A DNA stretch of 64,000 bases from Natronomonas gomsonensis (GCF_013391635.1 NZ_JACAWU010000001.1:1240001-1304000), one strand, 5' to 3'; counted from the stretch's first letter, positions 8,412-17,508 are shown. Notes: generated by a model from the sequence alone, not told the origin. A program made the numbers and translations.

Positions 8412-9110
8412 ATGGAGAGCCTCGAAACCGAACTCGACCGGGCGCGTGACCTCTCGGTAGCCGAGTTGGCCGACGCCATCGAATCCATCGGCTTCGAGTG
8501 CACCCGCTGTGGCGCCTGCTGTAAGGCGAACGACCCCGCGGACGACGACGGCGAGACGGAGCCACACACTGCGACGCTGTTTCCCGACGAGGCCCGCGAA
8601 CTGCAGAAGGCCACCGCCGACGAATTCGAAGAAGCCTACGACTGGCGAGACGTGGCTCGCCCGATGCCCTACGGCCTCTCGGAGGGCGACGACGGCCCCG
8701 AAGGCGAGACCTTCGAGTGGGCCATCCAGACCGACACCTGCGGCGACTGCACCTTCTACGAGGAGTCCGAGGACGGCACCGGCGCCTGTACCGTCCACGA
8801 CAGCAGGCCGCTCGTGTGTCGCACCTACCCGTTCAGCGTCGCCTTGGGCGGGACGAGCGAACCGATGGGCGAGGCCGTCGACCGCGAGGGCCTCGTCCGC
8901 GCCCACGAGTGTGAGGGGCTGGGGCGGGACATCTCCCGAAACGAGGCCGAAGACCTCGCCGCGGCGCTCAAGGAACGCGCCATCAGGGAACTCGAGGAGG
9001 CCATCTCGCTTCGGGACCGCTACGAATCGCGTCCCGACGTAAACGGCGTCATCGTTCACGACTCGGAGGGTGCCAAGCGCCCCGACGGCACACCACTCGA
9101 AGAGCGATAA
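8412..9110 (+). CDS. YkgJ-family cysteine-cluster protein
   Basis: A 232-residue member of the Zn/Fe-chelating YkgJ family, function unknown. The N-terminal cluster ECTRCGACC supplies Cys30, 33, 36 and 37; further cysteines lie in DTCGDCTFYE and GACTVHDSRPLVCRTYPF, the characteristic second half of the motif. This arrangement probably holds a metal or Fe-S centre. The ATG at 8412 has a TATA-like TTCTTATC some 28 bases upstream. Highly acidic loops are inserted between the cysteine groups, typical of halophilic versions. Confidence 0.85.
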   Translation: MESLETELDRARDLSVAELADAIESIGFECTRCGACCKANDPADDDGETEPHTATLFPDEARELQKATADEFEEAYDWRDVARPMPYGLSEGDDGPEGETFEWAIQTDTCGDCTFYEESEDGTGACTVHDSRPLVCRTYPFSVALGGTSEPMGEAVDREGLVRAHECEGLGRDISRNEAEDLAAALKERAIRELEEAISLRDRYESRPDVNGVIVHDSEGAKRPDGTPLEER

Positions 9111-9168
9111 CCCCCTCGACAGTCGGTACCTTCTATACGCGTCACACACATGTCGTGACCGAAGGTCT

Positions 9169-9564
9169 ATGGAAATCTCCGATAAACTCCTGTGTCTGTT
9201 CAGTGCCGAGGTCGAGGAGACCGAGGACCGTTTCGTCGTCGAGGTTCCTCGTCGAGAAATCGAAACCGGTGCCGTCGGCCCCGGCGACACCTACCGGGTC
9301 GCGCTGATTGCGGGCGAAGGCGGCAGTACAGCCGACGCCGAGAGCACGCCCGAAGAGACGCCGAGCGACGAACCGCAACCCCCCGTCGAGCCGGGTGAAA
9401 TCCGCTACGTCGAAATCGAGGACCTCGGCAAGCAGGGCGACGGCATCGCCCGCGTCGAACGCGGCTACGTCATCATCGTCCCCGGCGGCGAGGTCGGCGA
9501 GCGCGTCAAAATCGAAGTCTCGGAAGTGAAATCGAACTTCGCGGTCGGCGAAATTCTGGATTAA
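9169..9564 (+). CDS. TRAM domain protein
   Basis: A 131-residue protein with a C-terminal TRAM domain (about residues 68-131: IRYVEIEDLGKQGDGIARVE, then GYVIIVPGGEVGERVKIEV), an RNA-binding beta-barrel. The first 35 residues form another conserved strand-rich segment, joined by a 25-residue acidic and proline-rich linker. Stand-alone TRAM proteins are abundant in haloarchaea and may act as RNA chaperones (family knowledge, not shown here). The start at 9169 is supported by a TATA-like TTCTATAC centred about 34 bases upstream. Confidence 0.85.
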   Translation: MEISDKLLCLFSAEVEETEDRFVVEVPRREIETGAVGPGDTYRVALIAGEGGSTADAESTPEETPSDEPQPPVEPGEIRYVEIEDLGKQGDGIARVERGYVIIVPGGEVGERVKIEVSEVKSNFAVGEILD

Positions 9565-9624
9565 CCGGCTCCGGTCGCGTCTCCTCGGTCGAGGCGTTTC
9601 GCTTTCGAACTTCTTCGATGTACC

Positions 9625-9731
9625 CGTGCGGTTTTCGAGCGCGGTTTCGACCCCGCCGGCCGTTTCCCCCTCGTACCAACCCGTCGGTATTGGCCCCGTT
9701 TCACCGTCGGCTGTGAGCCGAAAACCGCACG
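9625..9731. repeat. 13-bp perfect inverted repeat flanking 81 bases
   Basis: CGTGCGGTTTTCG at 9625-9637 is repeated as its exact reverse complement at 9719-9731, in the non-coding gap between the TRAM gene and the DUF7123 gene. The enclosed bases show no reading frame with haloarchaeal codon use. It could be a processed stem-loop RNA, a 3' structure of the TRAM mRNA or an old insertion scar. Confidence 0.55.
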
Positions 9732-9793
9732 ACTGCAGTACGTTCACCGACCGTACCAAACCGCCTTTTGTGGTGTCCGTACAGTATCCATGT

Positions 9794-10036
9794 ATGAGCG
9801 CGACCGCAGCGGCACCGACCTCCGACCTCACCGACAAGCAACGGGAAATCCTCGCGTACCTTCGGGAGAAGGGACAGATGAAGACGTACTTTAAATCTCG
9901 GCTCATCGGTGAAGAGCTCGGGCTGTCGGCCAAGGAGGTCGGCTCGAACATGACTGCCATCTGTGAGGGCAACTTCGACGTCGACGTCGAGAAGTGGGGG
10001 TACTCCTCGGGGACGACGTGGAAGGTGACGGTCTAA
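9794..10036 (+). CDS. Small HTH-like protein (DUF7123 type)
   Basis: An 80-residue protein whose core LTDKQREILAYLREKGQMKT is followed by a second helical segment SRLIGEELGLSAKEVGSNM, the look of a winged helix-turn-helix; it ends with the Trp-containing strand WGYSSGTTWKVTV. It matches my recollection of the haloarchaeal DUF7123 family. The start at 9794 fits the compact family length; an out-of-frame ATG lies at 9790. A promoter-like CCTTTTGTG is found about 24 bases upstream. It converges on the next gene with 6 bases between stops. Function unknown. Confidence 0.75.
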   Translation: MSATAAAPTSDLTDKQREILAYLREKGQMKTYFKSRLIGEELGLSAKEVGSNMTAICEGNFDVDVEKWGYSSGTTWKVTV

Positions 10037-10042
10037 CCGGTT

Positions 10043-10636
10043 TCAGGGCGTGTATCGGACGAAGTCGTCGGCTTCGTCCGCGAAGGCGACGGCGTCCTCA
10101 CCGAAGGAGTCGGCGTATCGAACGACGAGCGTCAACAGCGTCTCCGGGCGCTCGATTTCGTAGCCGTCCTCGCGAGTCAGGAGCCCTGCGGCCTCCAGTT
10201 CTGCGGCGTACTTCGACACCGTCGACCGCGAGACGCCGACGGAGTCGGCGATGTCGCGTCCGCTGGCGTCGGGTTCGCGGAGCAACGCGATGAGCATCCG
10301 CCGCGGCGTCTCCCGCCGGAGATAGCCGAGCGCGCGCTGTTCGAACGCCGAGAAGCGGCCAGCAGGGAAGTACCGCTTGTAGTCGCCGTCCTTGCGGTGT
10401 TCGACGGTTCCGTCGCCGTCGAGCCGGCGCAGGTGGTGTTGTGTCTCGCCGGTTCCGAGCTGGAGGTCGTCGCGAAGCTTCGAGAAGTGCGCCCCCGGCG
10501 TCGCGGCGAGGTAGCCGACGATGGCGTCACGAACGTCGCTCGTGTCGTCGGAGAGACGGACGAGCGGTGTCGTCGCTCCCAGCGCCGCGAAGCGCTTCAG
10601 CGTCGCCCGCTTGCTCTCGTCGACCTCCTCGGTCAT
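10043..10636 (-). CDS. Transcription regulator with two winged helices
   Basis: A 197-residue DNA-binding protein. The first winged helix covers about residues 30-90 (RDAIVGYLAATPGAHFSKL followed by LGTGETQHHLRRLDGDGTVE), and a second ArsR/MarR-like one covers about 105-165 (RMLIALLREPDASGRDIADS, then VSRSTVSKYAAELEAAGLL). The tandem arrangement and the ETQHHL core are common in haloarchaeal regulators of unknown targets. No metal-binding or ligand-binding residues stand out. It stands alone, divergent from nothing and convergent with the small DUF7123 gene. Confidence 0.82.
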   Translation of the reverse strand: MTEEVDESKRATLKRFAALGATTPLVRLSDDTSDVRDAIVGYLAATPGAHFSKLRDDLQLGTGETQHHLRRLDGDGTVEHRKDGDYKRYFPAGRFSAFEQRALGYLRRETPRRMLIALLREPDASGRDIADSVGVSRSTVSKYAAELEAAGLLTREDGYEIERPETLLTLVVRYADSFGEDAVAFADEADDFVRYTP

Positions 10637-10701
10637 TACGCCACCCTTGGCAACTGGACGCTAAAACAGCTTCGCCCCTGATTCCCGGATTTTAAAGGGG
10701 G

Positions 10702-11847
10702 TCAGTTCTTCTCGCTTTCCAACTCCTCGTCGGCCTCGGCCGGCACCTCCTCGTCCATCTCCGCGATGACCTCGTCGGGGTCTTTGATGTCGGCGGGGTC
10801 GGCACCCTCCTTGATGGCTTGGGCCTCCTGTTCCATCTTCTCGACGTCCATCTCGGTTTCCTGTTCGATTTGCCCGAGGATCTCCTCGATGTCGTCGAGA
10901 CCGAGCAACTCGCGGGTCTCCGAATCGAATTCGAGCCCCTCCAGCAGCTCGGATTGGCTCTCTACGTCGCTGCCGGTGAGGTGTTTGCCGTATCGGGACA
11001 GCAGCGAGGTGAGTTCCTGCGGAAGGACGAACGTCGTCGAGTCGCTGGTGCCGATTTCCTCCAGCGTCTCCATCCCGCGTTCGATGATGGCGCGTTCGCC
11101 CATCGAATCGGCGGATTTCGCGCGTAGCACCGTCGAGATGGCGTCACCCTGGGCTTCCAGAATCTGGCTCTGTTTTTCACCCTGTGCGCGGATGATGTTC
11201 GAGGACTTGTCACCTTCGGCCTTCTCGATGGCGGAGCGCCGCTCACCCTGGGCTTCCAGAATCATGGCACGCCGTTTCCGCTCGGCGGAGGTCTGCTGTT
11301 CCATCGCTTGCTGGACGTCCTTCGAGGGGTTGACCTCCCGGACCTCGACGCTCTCGACGCGGATACCCCACTCGTCGGTGGGTTCGTCGAGCTCCTTCCG
11401 AATCTTGGCGTTGATTTCCTGTCGCTTGTTCAGCGTGTCGTCTAACTCCATGTCGCCCAACACCGCCCGGAGCGTCGTCTGGGCGAGGTTCGAGACGGCC
11501 TTCTTGTAGTTGTCGACCTCCAAGAACGCCTTCTTGGCGTCCATCACTTTGATGTAGACGACGGCGTCGGCGGTGACCGGCGAGTTGTCTCGCGTGATGG
11601 CCTCCTGTCGCGGCACGTCCAGCGTCTGGGTCCGCATGTCGAAGGTGTACGTCCGCGAGACGAACGGCGGGACGAAGTTGATACCCGGTTCGAGCAGTTT
11701 GCGGTACTCGCCGAACACCGTCAGCGCCCGCTTCTCGTAGGCATTGACGATTTCGACGGCCTGATACACCGCCGCCACCGCCACTGCGAGCAGCAGTAGC
11801 GCGACGACCGGCAACACCACGCCGCCCAACTGGAGGGGAACGAACAT
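10702..11847 (-). CDS. SPFH/stomatin-like membrane protein
   Basis: A 381-residue prohibitin/stomatin homologue. One N-terminal transmembrane helix (about residues 8-28) is followed by the SPFH domain (EKRALTVFGEYRKLLEPGIN to about residue 200) and a coiled coil rich in Ala, Glu and Gln (RAMILEAQGERRSAIEKAEG). The C-terminal 60 residues are strongly acidic. Such proteins assemble membrane microdomains and typically work with an NfeD partner. An NfeD gene sits immediately upstream on the same strand (66 bases), matching the classical stomatin-NfeD operon. Confidence 0.93.
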   Translation of the reverse strand: MFVPLQLGGVVLPVVALLLLAVAVAAVYQAVEIVNAYEKRALTVFGEYRKLLEPGINFVPPFVSRTYTFDMRTQTLDVPRQEAITRDNSPVTADAVVYIKVMDAKKAFLEVDNYKKAVSNLAQTTLRAVLGDMELDDTLNKRQEINAKIRKELDEPTDEWGIRVESVEVREVNPSKDVQQAMEQQTSAERKRRAMILEAQGERRSAIEKAEGDKSSNIIRAQGEKQSQILEAQGDAISTVLRAKSADSMGERAIIERGMETLEEIGTSDSTTFVLPQELTSLLSRYGKHLTGSDVESQSELLEGLEFDSETRELLGLDDIEEILGQIEQETEMDVEKMEQEAQAIKEGADPADIKDPDEVIAEMDEEVPAEADEELESEKN

Positions 11848-11913
11848 AGCACATCTTCGGACGAACGGTGCATAAGGGTTCGCCCGGAAGCGGCGTCACG
11901 GACGCTCGTGGCC

Positions 11914-12486
11914 CTACACCGCTTCGCTCTCGCCGTCGCGTTCGTCGTCGCTCTCCCGCTCCCGACGAGTGCGTTCGCGTGCGAGTTCGCGGTCGATGTC
12001 GTCTTCCAGCCCCGCCATCGATTCGACGGTGATGACGTTGCCGCCGCCGGGGTCGACGACAATCACTTCCTCGCCCTCCTCGATGTCGCCGTCGAGCGCG
12101 CGGGCCTGATAATACGGGTTGAACCCGCCGCTGTCGAGTTTCACTTCGCCGCCGCTTTTCGTGACGCGTTCGGTCACTCGCCCCGTCTTCCCCCGCAGTG
12201 ACGCCGAGTCGCTGGTCCGACCGGTTCCCTTCCCGCCGTAGAAATCGAAGGTCCGGTAGACGTAGAGTGCGGCTCCGCCGGCGGCCAAGACGACGGCGGC
12301 GAGCACGAGCGGCAGCGCCGCACTCGGCAACAGTCCGCCGAGGAGGAGGCCGACGAGGCCCGCGGCCAGCAGCGCGATACCGATGACGATGAAGTGCGCG
12401 CCGGGGGCGAACGCCTCCATCACCATCAGTCCCGCGCCGGCGAGGATGAGCAGGAACGGCACCGAGTACCCGAACAGTTCCGCCAT
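11914..12486 (-). CDS. NfeD-family membrane protein
   Basis: A 190-residue short-form NfeD protein (no ClpP-like protease part). Three to four N-terminal transmembrane helices (about residues 5-100) precede a C-terminal OB-fold region containing GKTGRVTERVTKSGGEVKLD and GEEVIVVDPGGGNVITVE, then a charged tail. It is the expected partner of the SPFH protein downstream and lies in the same transcription direction, followed by the SPFH gene after 66 bases. Confidence 0.9.
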   Translation of the reverse strand: MAELFGYSVPFLLILAGAGLMVMEAFAPGAHFIVIGIALLAAGLVGLLLGGLLPSAALPLVLAAVVLAAGGAALYVYRTFDFYGGKGTGRTSDSASLRGKTGRVTERVTKSGGEVKLDSGGFNPYYQARALDGDIEEGEEVIVVDPGGGNVITVESMAGLEDDIDRELARERTRRERESDDERDGESEAV

Positions 12487-12525
12487 ACCTCGCGGTAAGG
12501 GTTCCCGGTGGTTAACGCTTCGCCC

Positions 12526-12741
12526 CTACACGAACAGCCGCGAGATGACGAACAGCGTGAAGGCGATGCCGAGCAGGAAAAAGAGCGTCCCCTCCAGCGT
12601 CGGGTCGCCGGCCTCGATGGGTTCCGGCTCCCTGAGGCGTCCCTCGGCCGCCTCGGTCGCCTCGGCCTCCCGCTGTTCGATGTCGGACAGCGAGAACTCC
12701 CACGACTCGTCGTCGGCGTCGTCGGCGTCCCGGTCGTTCAT
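12526..12741 (-). CDS. Small single-pass membrane protein (DUF7312-like)
   Basis: A 71-residue protein with an acidic cytoplasmic N-terminus (MNDRDADDADDESWEFSLSD) and one C-terminal transmembrane helix (LEGTLFFLLGIAFTLFVISR). The ATG at 12741 is chosen because a TATA box (minus-strand TTTATTA, about 12763-12769) is centred some 25 bases upstream, implying leaderless translation. It lies 39 bases upstream of the NfeD and SPFH genes on the same strand and may be a third member of that membrane set. Function unknown. Confidence 0.75.
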   Translation of the reverse strand: MNDRDADDADDESWEFSLSDIEQREAEATEAAEGRLREPEPIEAGDPTLEGTLFFLLGIAFTLFVISRLFV

Positions 12742-12825
12742 ATCGGTCGTAGCGGACCCGCTAATAAATGGCTGTCGAGACCCCACGAAACGACTATATC
12801 GGGACGGCGCTTCTGTGTGGTAGTC

Positions 12826-13320
12826 ATGAAACGTGTCACTCGAATTGAAACACTACTACTCGCGGGACTACTCGTCGTCTCGTTGTTCGGCGGCGTCGCG
12901 GTGGCGGACAGCCACGGCGAGGCCGACATGGACCAACTGGTCTCCCAGTACAACGCCAACGTAGACGAGGCGCCCGGGCTCGTCACGAACCGACTCGCCG
13001 GCGAACGGGTCGAACTCCGCGTCGGGAGCGGCGACGACGTGGCCACCGCGAACTCCGGGTCGGCGTACCACTTCGAACTCGCCGACGACGGACGAATCGC
13101 CGACCACGGGGAGGGCCCCGCCGCCGACCCCACGGTTCGAGTGTTGACGAGCGAAAACACTCTCGACGAGATACTCACGAGCGACCAACCGGGCGCGGAG
13201 TTCCGTTCGGCCTACGACGACGGTACCGTCGACATCGAGGGTGTCGGCATCACGAACACGATAAAAGTCGAGGCCACGAAGTTCGCGGTCAGTGCCGGTA
13301 GCGCGCTCGGCCTGTTCTGA
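12826..13320 (+). CDS. Secreted SCP2-like protein
   Basis: A 164-residue protein with a clear Sec signal peptide (positive MKRVTRIE, hydrophobic LLLAGLLVVSLFGGVAVA, cleavage probably after VADS near residue 28). The mature part (PGLVTNRLAGERVELRV to ADPTVRVLTSENTLDEILT and the final DIEGVGITNTIKV) resembles the SCP2 sterol-carrier fold, suggesting a lipid-binding pocket outside the cell; this assignment is from pattern only. A TATA-like CTATATCG lies about 28 bases upstream, which favours the 12826 start. Confidence 0.7.
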   Translation: MKRVTRIETLLLAGLLVVSLFGGVAVADSHGEADMDQLVSQYNANVDEAPGLVTNRLAGERVELRVGSGDDVATANSGSAYHFELADDGRIADHGEGPAADPTVRVLTSENTLDEILTSDQPGAEFRSAYDDGTVDIEGVGITNTIKVEATKFAVSAGSALGLF

Positions 13321-13341
13321 GCGTTCCCGTTCGATTCTCCG

Positions 13342-15438
13342 TTACTGCACTTTCGTTCCGGGTTCGGCGTCTTCCAGCGTCGTCAGCAGGTCGGCCTCCT
13401 CGCCCGCGGCGAGCAACATCCCGTTGGACTCGACGCCGAACAGTTCGGCCTTCTCCAGGTTCGCGAGCACGACGATTTTCGTCCCCGGAAGCTCGTCGAG
13501 GTCGTGGAGTTGCTTGATGCCGGCGACTATCTGTCGGGTCTCGACGCCGATGTCGACCTCCAGTTTCACGAGGTCGTCGGCGCCCTCGATGGGTTCGACC
13601 GACAGAATCTCGGCGACACGGATGTCGAGGTCTTTGAACTCCTCGAAACTGACGCGCTCCTCTGCGACGGGTTCCAGTTCCATGGTCGGCGTATCGTCGC
13701 CGTCCGACTCGTCGCTTTCGGTCTCGGCTTCGTCTTCGGCGGCCTCGATGCTCTCCCGTAACTGCTCGTTGAGTTCCTCGACGCGGTCGTCTTCGAGGCC
13801 CTCGAACAGTTCCTCGGGTTCGCCGAATTCGGCGGGCGGCGCCGCGAGGGCCTCGCCCAACTCGGCGTCGTGGACGCTACCGGACTCGCCGAGTTGACTC
13901 CACAGCGCCTCGGCCTTCCCCGGCAACACCGGCTCCATGAGGACGGCGATGGCCTTCGACAACTGCACGCAGTCGCGAATGACCTGCGCCGCCCCCTCGG
14001 GGTCGTCGTCGGTGAGCTTCCACGGTTCGTGCTGCTGGATGTACTCGTTGCCGAACTTCGCCAACTCGACGGGGACGCGGCCGAGACCCCGGACGCGGTA
14101 GTCGTTGATGGCGTCCCGGAAGTCGGCCATCGCCTCCTCGATGCGGTCTTCGACCTCCCCGCTGACCTCGGTGTCGGGCGTGCCGTCGTAGTTCCGCTCG
14201 GCGAACAGCAGCGACCGGTAGGCGAAGTTTCCGAGCGTGCCCACCAACTCGCTGTTGACGCGTTCGGCGAGGCCGTCCCACGAGAAGTCCACGTCGGCGA
14301 CGAACTCGCTGCCCGTGATGATGTGGTACCGGTACAGGTCCGGGTGCAGTCCCGATTCGATGTAGTCGTCGGCCCACACCGCACGGTTCCGCGAGGTCGA
14401 AAAGCCCTTGCCGTCGAGGTTGACGAATCCACAGGCCATCACGGCCCGCGGTTCGTTGTAGCCCGCGCCACGCAGCATCGCCGGCCAGAAGACGGTGTGG
14501 TGTTGGATGATGTCGTGGCCGATGATGTGGACGATTTCGCCACCGTCGGGAACGTCGTCGGTGCCGTGGTTCTTCCAGACGGCCTCCCAGTCGTACTCGT
14601 CGGCGCCGACTCGCTCTGTATACTGCTTCGTCGAGGAGACGTACTCGATAGGGGCGTCGACCCAGACGTACAACACGAGGTCTTCCTCGCCGTCCTCGCC
14701 TGGATAATCGATTCCCCACTCCATGTCGCGGGTGATACAGAGGTCCTGCAGTTCACCCTCTATCCACTCCCGCGGCTGGTTCTGGGCGTTCTCGGTTCCC
14801 TCCAGTCGGTCGAGGAAGCCCTTGAGGTACTCCTGGAAATCGGAGAGTCGCAGGAACTTGTGGGGTCGGGTGCGGTACTCGGCGGGGTTACCCGTAATCG
14901 TCGAGACGGGGTCTTCGATTTCGCCGGGTTCGAGGTGGCGCTGACAGCCCTCGTCGCACTCGTCGCCGCGGGCGTGTTCGCCACAGTACGGGCAGGTCCC
15001 CTCGACGAAGCGGTCCGGGAGCGGTTGGTCGGCCTCGCTGTCCCAGGCGACCTCGATTTCCTTCTCGACGACGTGGTCGTCGTCTATCCACGACCGGACG
15101 AACTCCCGCGTCGTCTCCGTGTTCGTCTCGTCGTGGGTGTGGCCGTAGTTGTCGAACTCGACGTTGAACTTCGGGAACGTCGCCTCGTACTGCTCGTGGT
15201 ACTCGAGGGCGAACTCCTCGGGGGAGACGCCCTCCTTTGCGGCGTTGACGGCGATTGGCGTGCCGTGCATGTCCGACCCGCAGACGAACGCCACGTCCTG
15301 TCCGACCGACTCCAGCGCCCGCGAGAGCGCGTCGCCGCTGACGTACGTCCGCAGGTGGCCGACGTGGAGGTCGCCGTTGGCGTACGGCAACCCGCAGGTG
15401 ACCACCGCGGGGGTCTCGGTGGGGAACTCCTCGTGCAT
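13342..15438 (-). CDS. metG: Methionyl-tRNA synthetase
   Basis: Charges tRNA(Met) with methionine. The 698-residue class I enzyme has HVGH (HIGH motif, residues 25-28), the KMSKS equivalent in KGFSTSRNRAV (about residues 345-355), and a zinc knuckle with CPYC and DECDEGC around residues 147-162. A C-terminal EMAP/Trbp-type tRNA-binding OB domain (FEEFKDLDIRVAEILSVEPI to the end) follows an acidic linker. The ATG at 15438 is preferred over one at 15492: it fits the family N-terminus, a TATA-like GTTTTACC lies about 28 bases upstream, and 15492 falls inside the preceding gene. Confidence 0.97.
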   Translation of the reverse strand: MHEEFPTETPAVVTCGLPYANGDLHVGHLRTYVSGDALSRALESVGQDVAFVCGSDMHGTPIAVNAAKEGVSPEEFALEYHEQYEATFPKFNVEFDNYGHTHDETNTETTREFVRSWIDDDHVVEKEIEVAWDSEADQPLPDRFVEGTCPYCGEHARGDECDEGCQRHLEPGEIEDPVSTITGNPAEYRTRPHKFLRLSDFQEYLKGFLDRLEGTENAQNQPREWIEGELQDLCITRDMEWGIDYPGEDGEEDLVLYVWVDAPIEYVSSTKQYTERVGADEYDWEAVWKNHGTDDVPDGGEIVHIIGHDIIQHHTVFWPAMLRGAGYNEPRAVMACGFVNLDGKGFSTSRNRAVWADDYIESGLHPDLYRYHIITGSEFVADVDFSWDGLAERVNSELVGTLGNFAYRSLLFAERNYDGTPDTEVSGEVEDRIEEAMADFRDAINDYRVRGLGRVPVELAKFGNEYIQQHEPWKLTDDDPEGAAQVIRDCVQLSKAIAVLMEPVLPGKAEALWSQLGESGSVHDAELGEALAAPPAEFGEPEELFEGLEDDRVEELNEQLRESIEAAEDEAETESDESDGDDTPTMELEPVAEERVSFEEFKDLDIRVAEILSVEPIEGADDLVKLEVDIGVETRQIVAGIKQLHDLDELPGTKIVVLANLEKAELFGVESNGMLLAAGEEADLLTTLEDAEPGTKVQ

Positions 15439-15475
15439 ACAGGAGTTCCCGTCCGTCAGGGGTAAAACACTCCCG

Positions 15476-16417
15476 TTATTCGGCGTCGCCATCGGGGTCG
15501 GCGACGGCCGTCATCGAGGCGACTTCCGAGGAGACGCTCCCCACGCCGAACCACCCCTCGGGGTCCCGCCGGAGTATCGACCCCGCCGTCGTTCCGGCGT
15601 AGACTTGCCCGTCCACGGCCGTAAACGAGAGGACGAACTCGCCGGGGCCGCCGGCGTACTCCACCGGTCGAATCGTCTCGCCGTCAGTCGCCTCGAACAA
15701 CGCCGCATCGGTGCCGCGGGGGCCGTCCCACGTGGGTGGCGCCCCGCTGGTCGCCGCGGCGTACAATCGCCCCTCGTGGACGAAGGCCTCCCGGAAGTAG
15801 CCGTGGTCGAGGCCCGAATCCAGCCGCCTCCACGTCCGACCCGCGTCGTCGGTGCGAAAGAGGCCGTCGCCGGTCGAGGCGACCCACTCGTCGTCGTCGA
15901 CGACGAGGACGTGATGTACGTCGTCGTGGAGCCCCTCGCGGCGTTCACTCCACGTCTCGCCGCCGTCCTCGCTGCAGTGAACGCCGCCGACCTCGATACC
16001 GGCGACGAGTCGGTCGTCGCCGGCGGCACGGAGTGCCCGGACGTGTGCCTCGTCGCGGTGCCGCGGCGTGTGCCACGACTCCCGGGAGGGGAGCGCTTGG
16101 AGCCCCTCGCATTCGGCCCAGGTCTCGCCGGCGTCCGTGGAGCGATAGAGGTGGGCGGGGTGCGTTCCGACGAAGAGACGCTCGCCGACGGGGTGTTCCA
16201 GCACCGAGTACACCTCCGGCCGGGGTGTCTCGATTCGCGTCCACGACCGGCCGGCGTCGAGCGAGCGGTACAACCCGCCTCGCGTCGCGGCGTAGGTCCG
16301 GGGCCCGAAACTTCGAACCCGGAGCACCCGGTCGCAGTCGAGGACTCGAACCGCCTCGTCGAGTTCGCTCGGAGCGCCACGGAAGACGCCGTTCCGCGTC
16401 CCGAAAAGCAGGTTCAT
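15476..16417 (-). CDS. BNR/Asp-box repeat beta-propeller protein
   Basis: A 313-residue protein with repeated Asp-box motifs: SLDAGRSWTRI (about 51-61), STDAGETWAEC (about 92-102), SEDGGETWSER (about 148-158) and TDDAGRTWRRL (about 188-198). The pattern predicts a beta-propeller like sialidase or HCF136/Ycf48-type proteins, but no signal peptide and no catalytic sialidase residues are evident, so it is probably a cytoplasmic scaffold or binding protein. It ends 37 bases before metG on the same strand; the pairing has no obvious meaning. Confidence 0.8.
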   Translation of the reverse strand: MNLLFGTRNGVFRGAPSELDEAVRVLDCDRVLRVRSFGPRTYAATRGGLYRSLDAGRSWTRIETPRPEVYSVLEHPVGERLFVGTHPAHLYRSTDAGETWAECEGLQALPSRESWHTPRHRDEAHVRALRAAGDDRLVAGIEVGGVHCSEDGGETWSERREGLHDDVHHVLVVDDDEWVASTGDGLFRTDDAGRTWRRLDSGLDHGYFREAFVHEGRLYAAATSGAPPTWDGPRGTDAALFEATDGETIRPVEYAGGPGEFVLSFTAVDGQVYAGTTAGSILRRDPEGWFGVGSVSSEVASMTAVADPDGDAE

Positions 16418-16455
16418 GCGTGGCTCCTGTACGCGGGGGGTCTTGACCGTTCCCC

Positions 16456-17508
16456 CTACGCGAGTTCGTCGATATCGGTGAGGAACTCCTGTAACATCGG
16501 TCGCGTGACGTGGGGCATACAGACGACGCGGGCCTCGTCGGCTTCCGTTCGGGAGATGCGCCAGCCACGCTCCCGGAGGTCGGCGACGAGGTCGTACGGA
16601 AGGTCCATCGCGACGATGGGCAACACGGGCGAGACGACGTCGAAGCCGCGGGACCGGACCTCGGCAGCCAGCCAGTCGGCGTTCGTCTGTGACTGTCGGT
16701 ACTGTCGTTCGTAGCCCTCACGCCACAACTCCTCCATGACGGCGACGGCGCTTGCGACACCCGCACCGCTCCGGGTGCCCGTTAGCGTCACCTGCGAGGT
16801 GGATTCGAGATACGGCGTGTCGATGGCGAGTTCGTCCAGCAGTTCGGGACCCCGGGCCAACAGTCCGCCGGCGGGGACGGCCGCCTGCCCCATCTTGTGG
16901 GGATCGATGGTCATCGTGTCGATGTCGGCGTCGGAGAAGTCCCAGGCGTGGGCGGTAAACGGCAGGACGAACCCGCCCCAGGCGGCGTCGACGTGACACA
17001 GCGCATCGGCGTCGGTGGCCATATCGGACAGCGCCGGAATCGGGTCGACGCGGCCGTACTCGGTGGTGCCCGCGACGCCGACCACGAGTGCGGTGTCGTC
17101 GTCGATGAGTTCGGCGACGCCGTCGAGGTTCGCGCGGTAATCCTCGAGCGGAGCGGTTCGCAACTCGACGCCGAGGATGTCGGCGGCTTTCCGGAACGAA
17201 AAGTGTGCGGAGGCGGGGGCGACGAAGTTCGGGTTCCGCGTGTCGGCCCGATTTCGCGCGATGCGGACCGCCTGAATGTTGGCCTCGGTGCCGCCGGAGG
17301 CGATGTAGCCCGCGGCGTCTTGAAGGCCGGCGACCTGCCCCAGCAGGTCGACGGCTTCCCGCTCCATCTTGGCGACCGTCTCGTAGGTGCCGGGGTCGCC
17401 CGGGTTCGTCGCGAGGAACCGCTCGGCGGCATCGCGCGCTGTCGGGTGGGGTTCGGTACACATCGACGACAGCACGCGGCTGAAATCCTGCGGTTCGGCC
17501 CGCTGCAT
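16456..17508 (-). CDS. mfnA: PLP-dependent aspartate decarboxylase (MfnA family)
   Basis: A 350-residue group II decarboxylase. The PLP lysine lies in [16 protein letters not shown] (about residues 204-219), with the substrate-side [17 protein letters not shown] and HVDAAWGGF motifs upstream. In methanogens MfnA makes tyramine for methanofuran; haloarchaea lack methanofuran, and their homologue is thought to act as L-aspartate decarboxylase supplying beta-alanine for CoA. That fits the pantoate kinase and phosphopantothenate synthetase genes elsewhere in this window. It is transcribed toward the BNR gene with a 38-base gap. Confidence 0.92.
   Translation of the reverse strand: MQRAEPQDFSRVLSSMCTEPHPTARDAAERFLATNPGDPGTYETVAKMEREAVDLLGQVAGLQDAAGYIASGGTEANIQAVRIARNRADTRNPNFVAPASAHFSFRKAADILGVELRTAPLEDYRANLDGVAELIDDDTALVVGVAGTTEYGRVDPIPALSDMATDADALCHVDAAWGGFVLPFTAHAWDFSDADIDTMTIDPHKMGQAAVPAGGLLARGPELLDELAIDTPYLESTSQVTLTGTRSGAGVASAVAVMEELWREGYERQYRQSQTNADWLAAEVRSRGFDVVSPVLPIVAMDLPYDLVADLRERGWRISRTEADEARVVCMPHVTRPMLQEFLTDIDELA

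Noticed and set aside
15439-15492. Longer start for metG at 15492
   Set aside because: It overlaps the end of the BNR gene, and the promoter-like GTTTTACC would lie inside the coding region.
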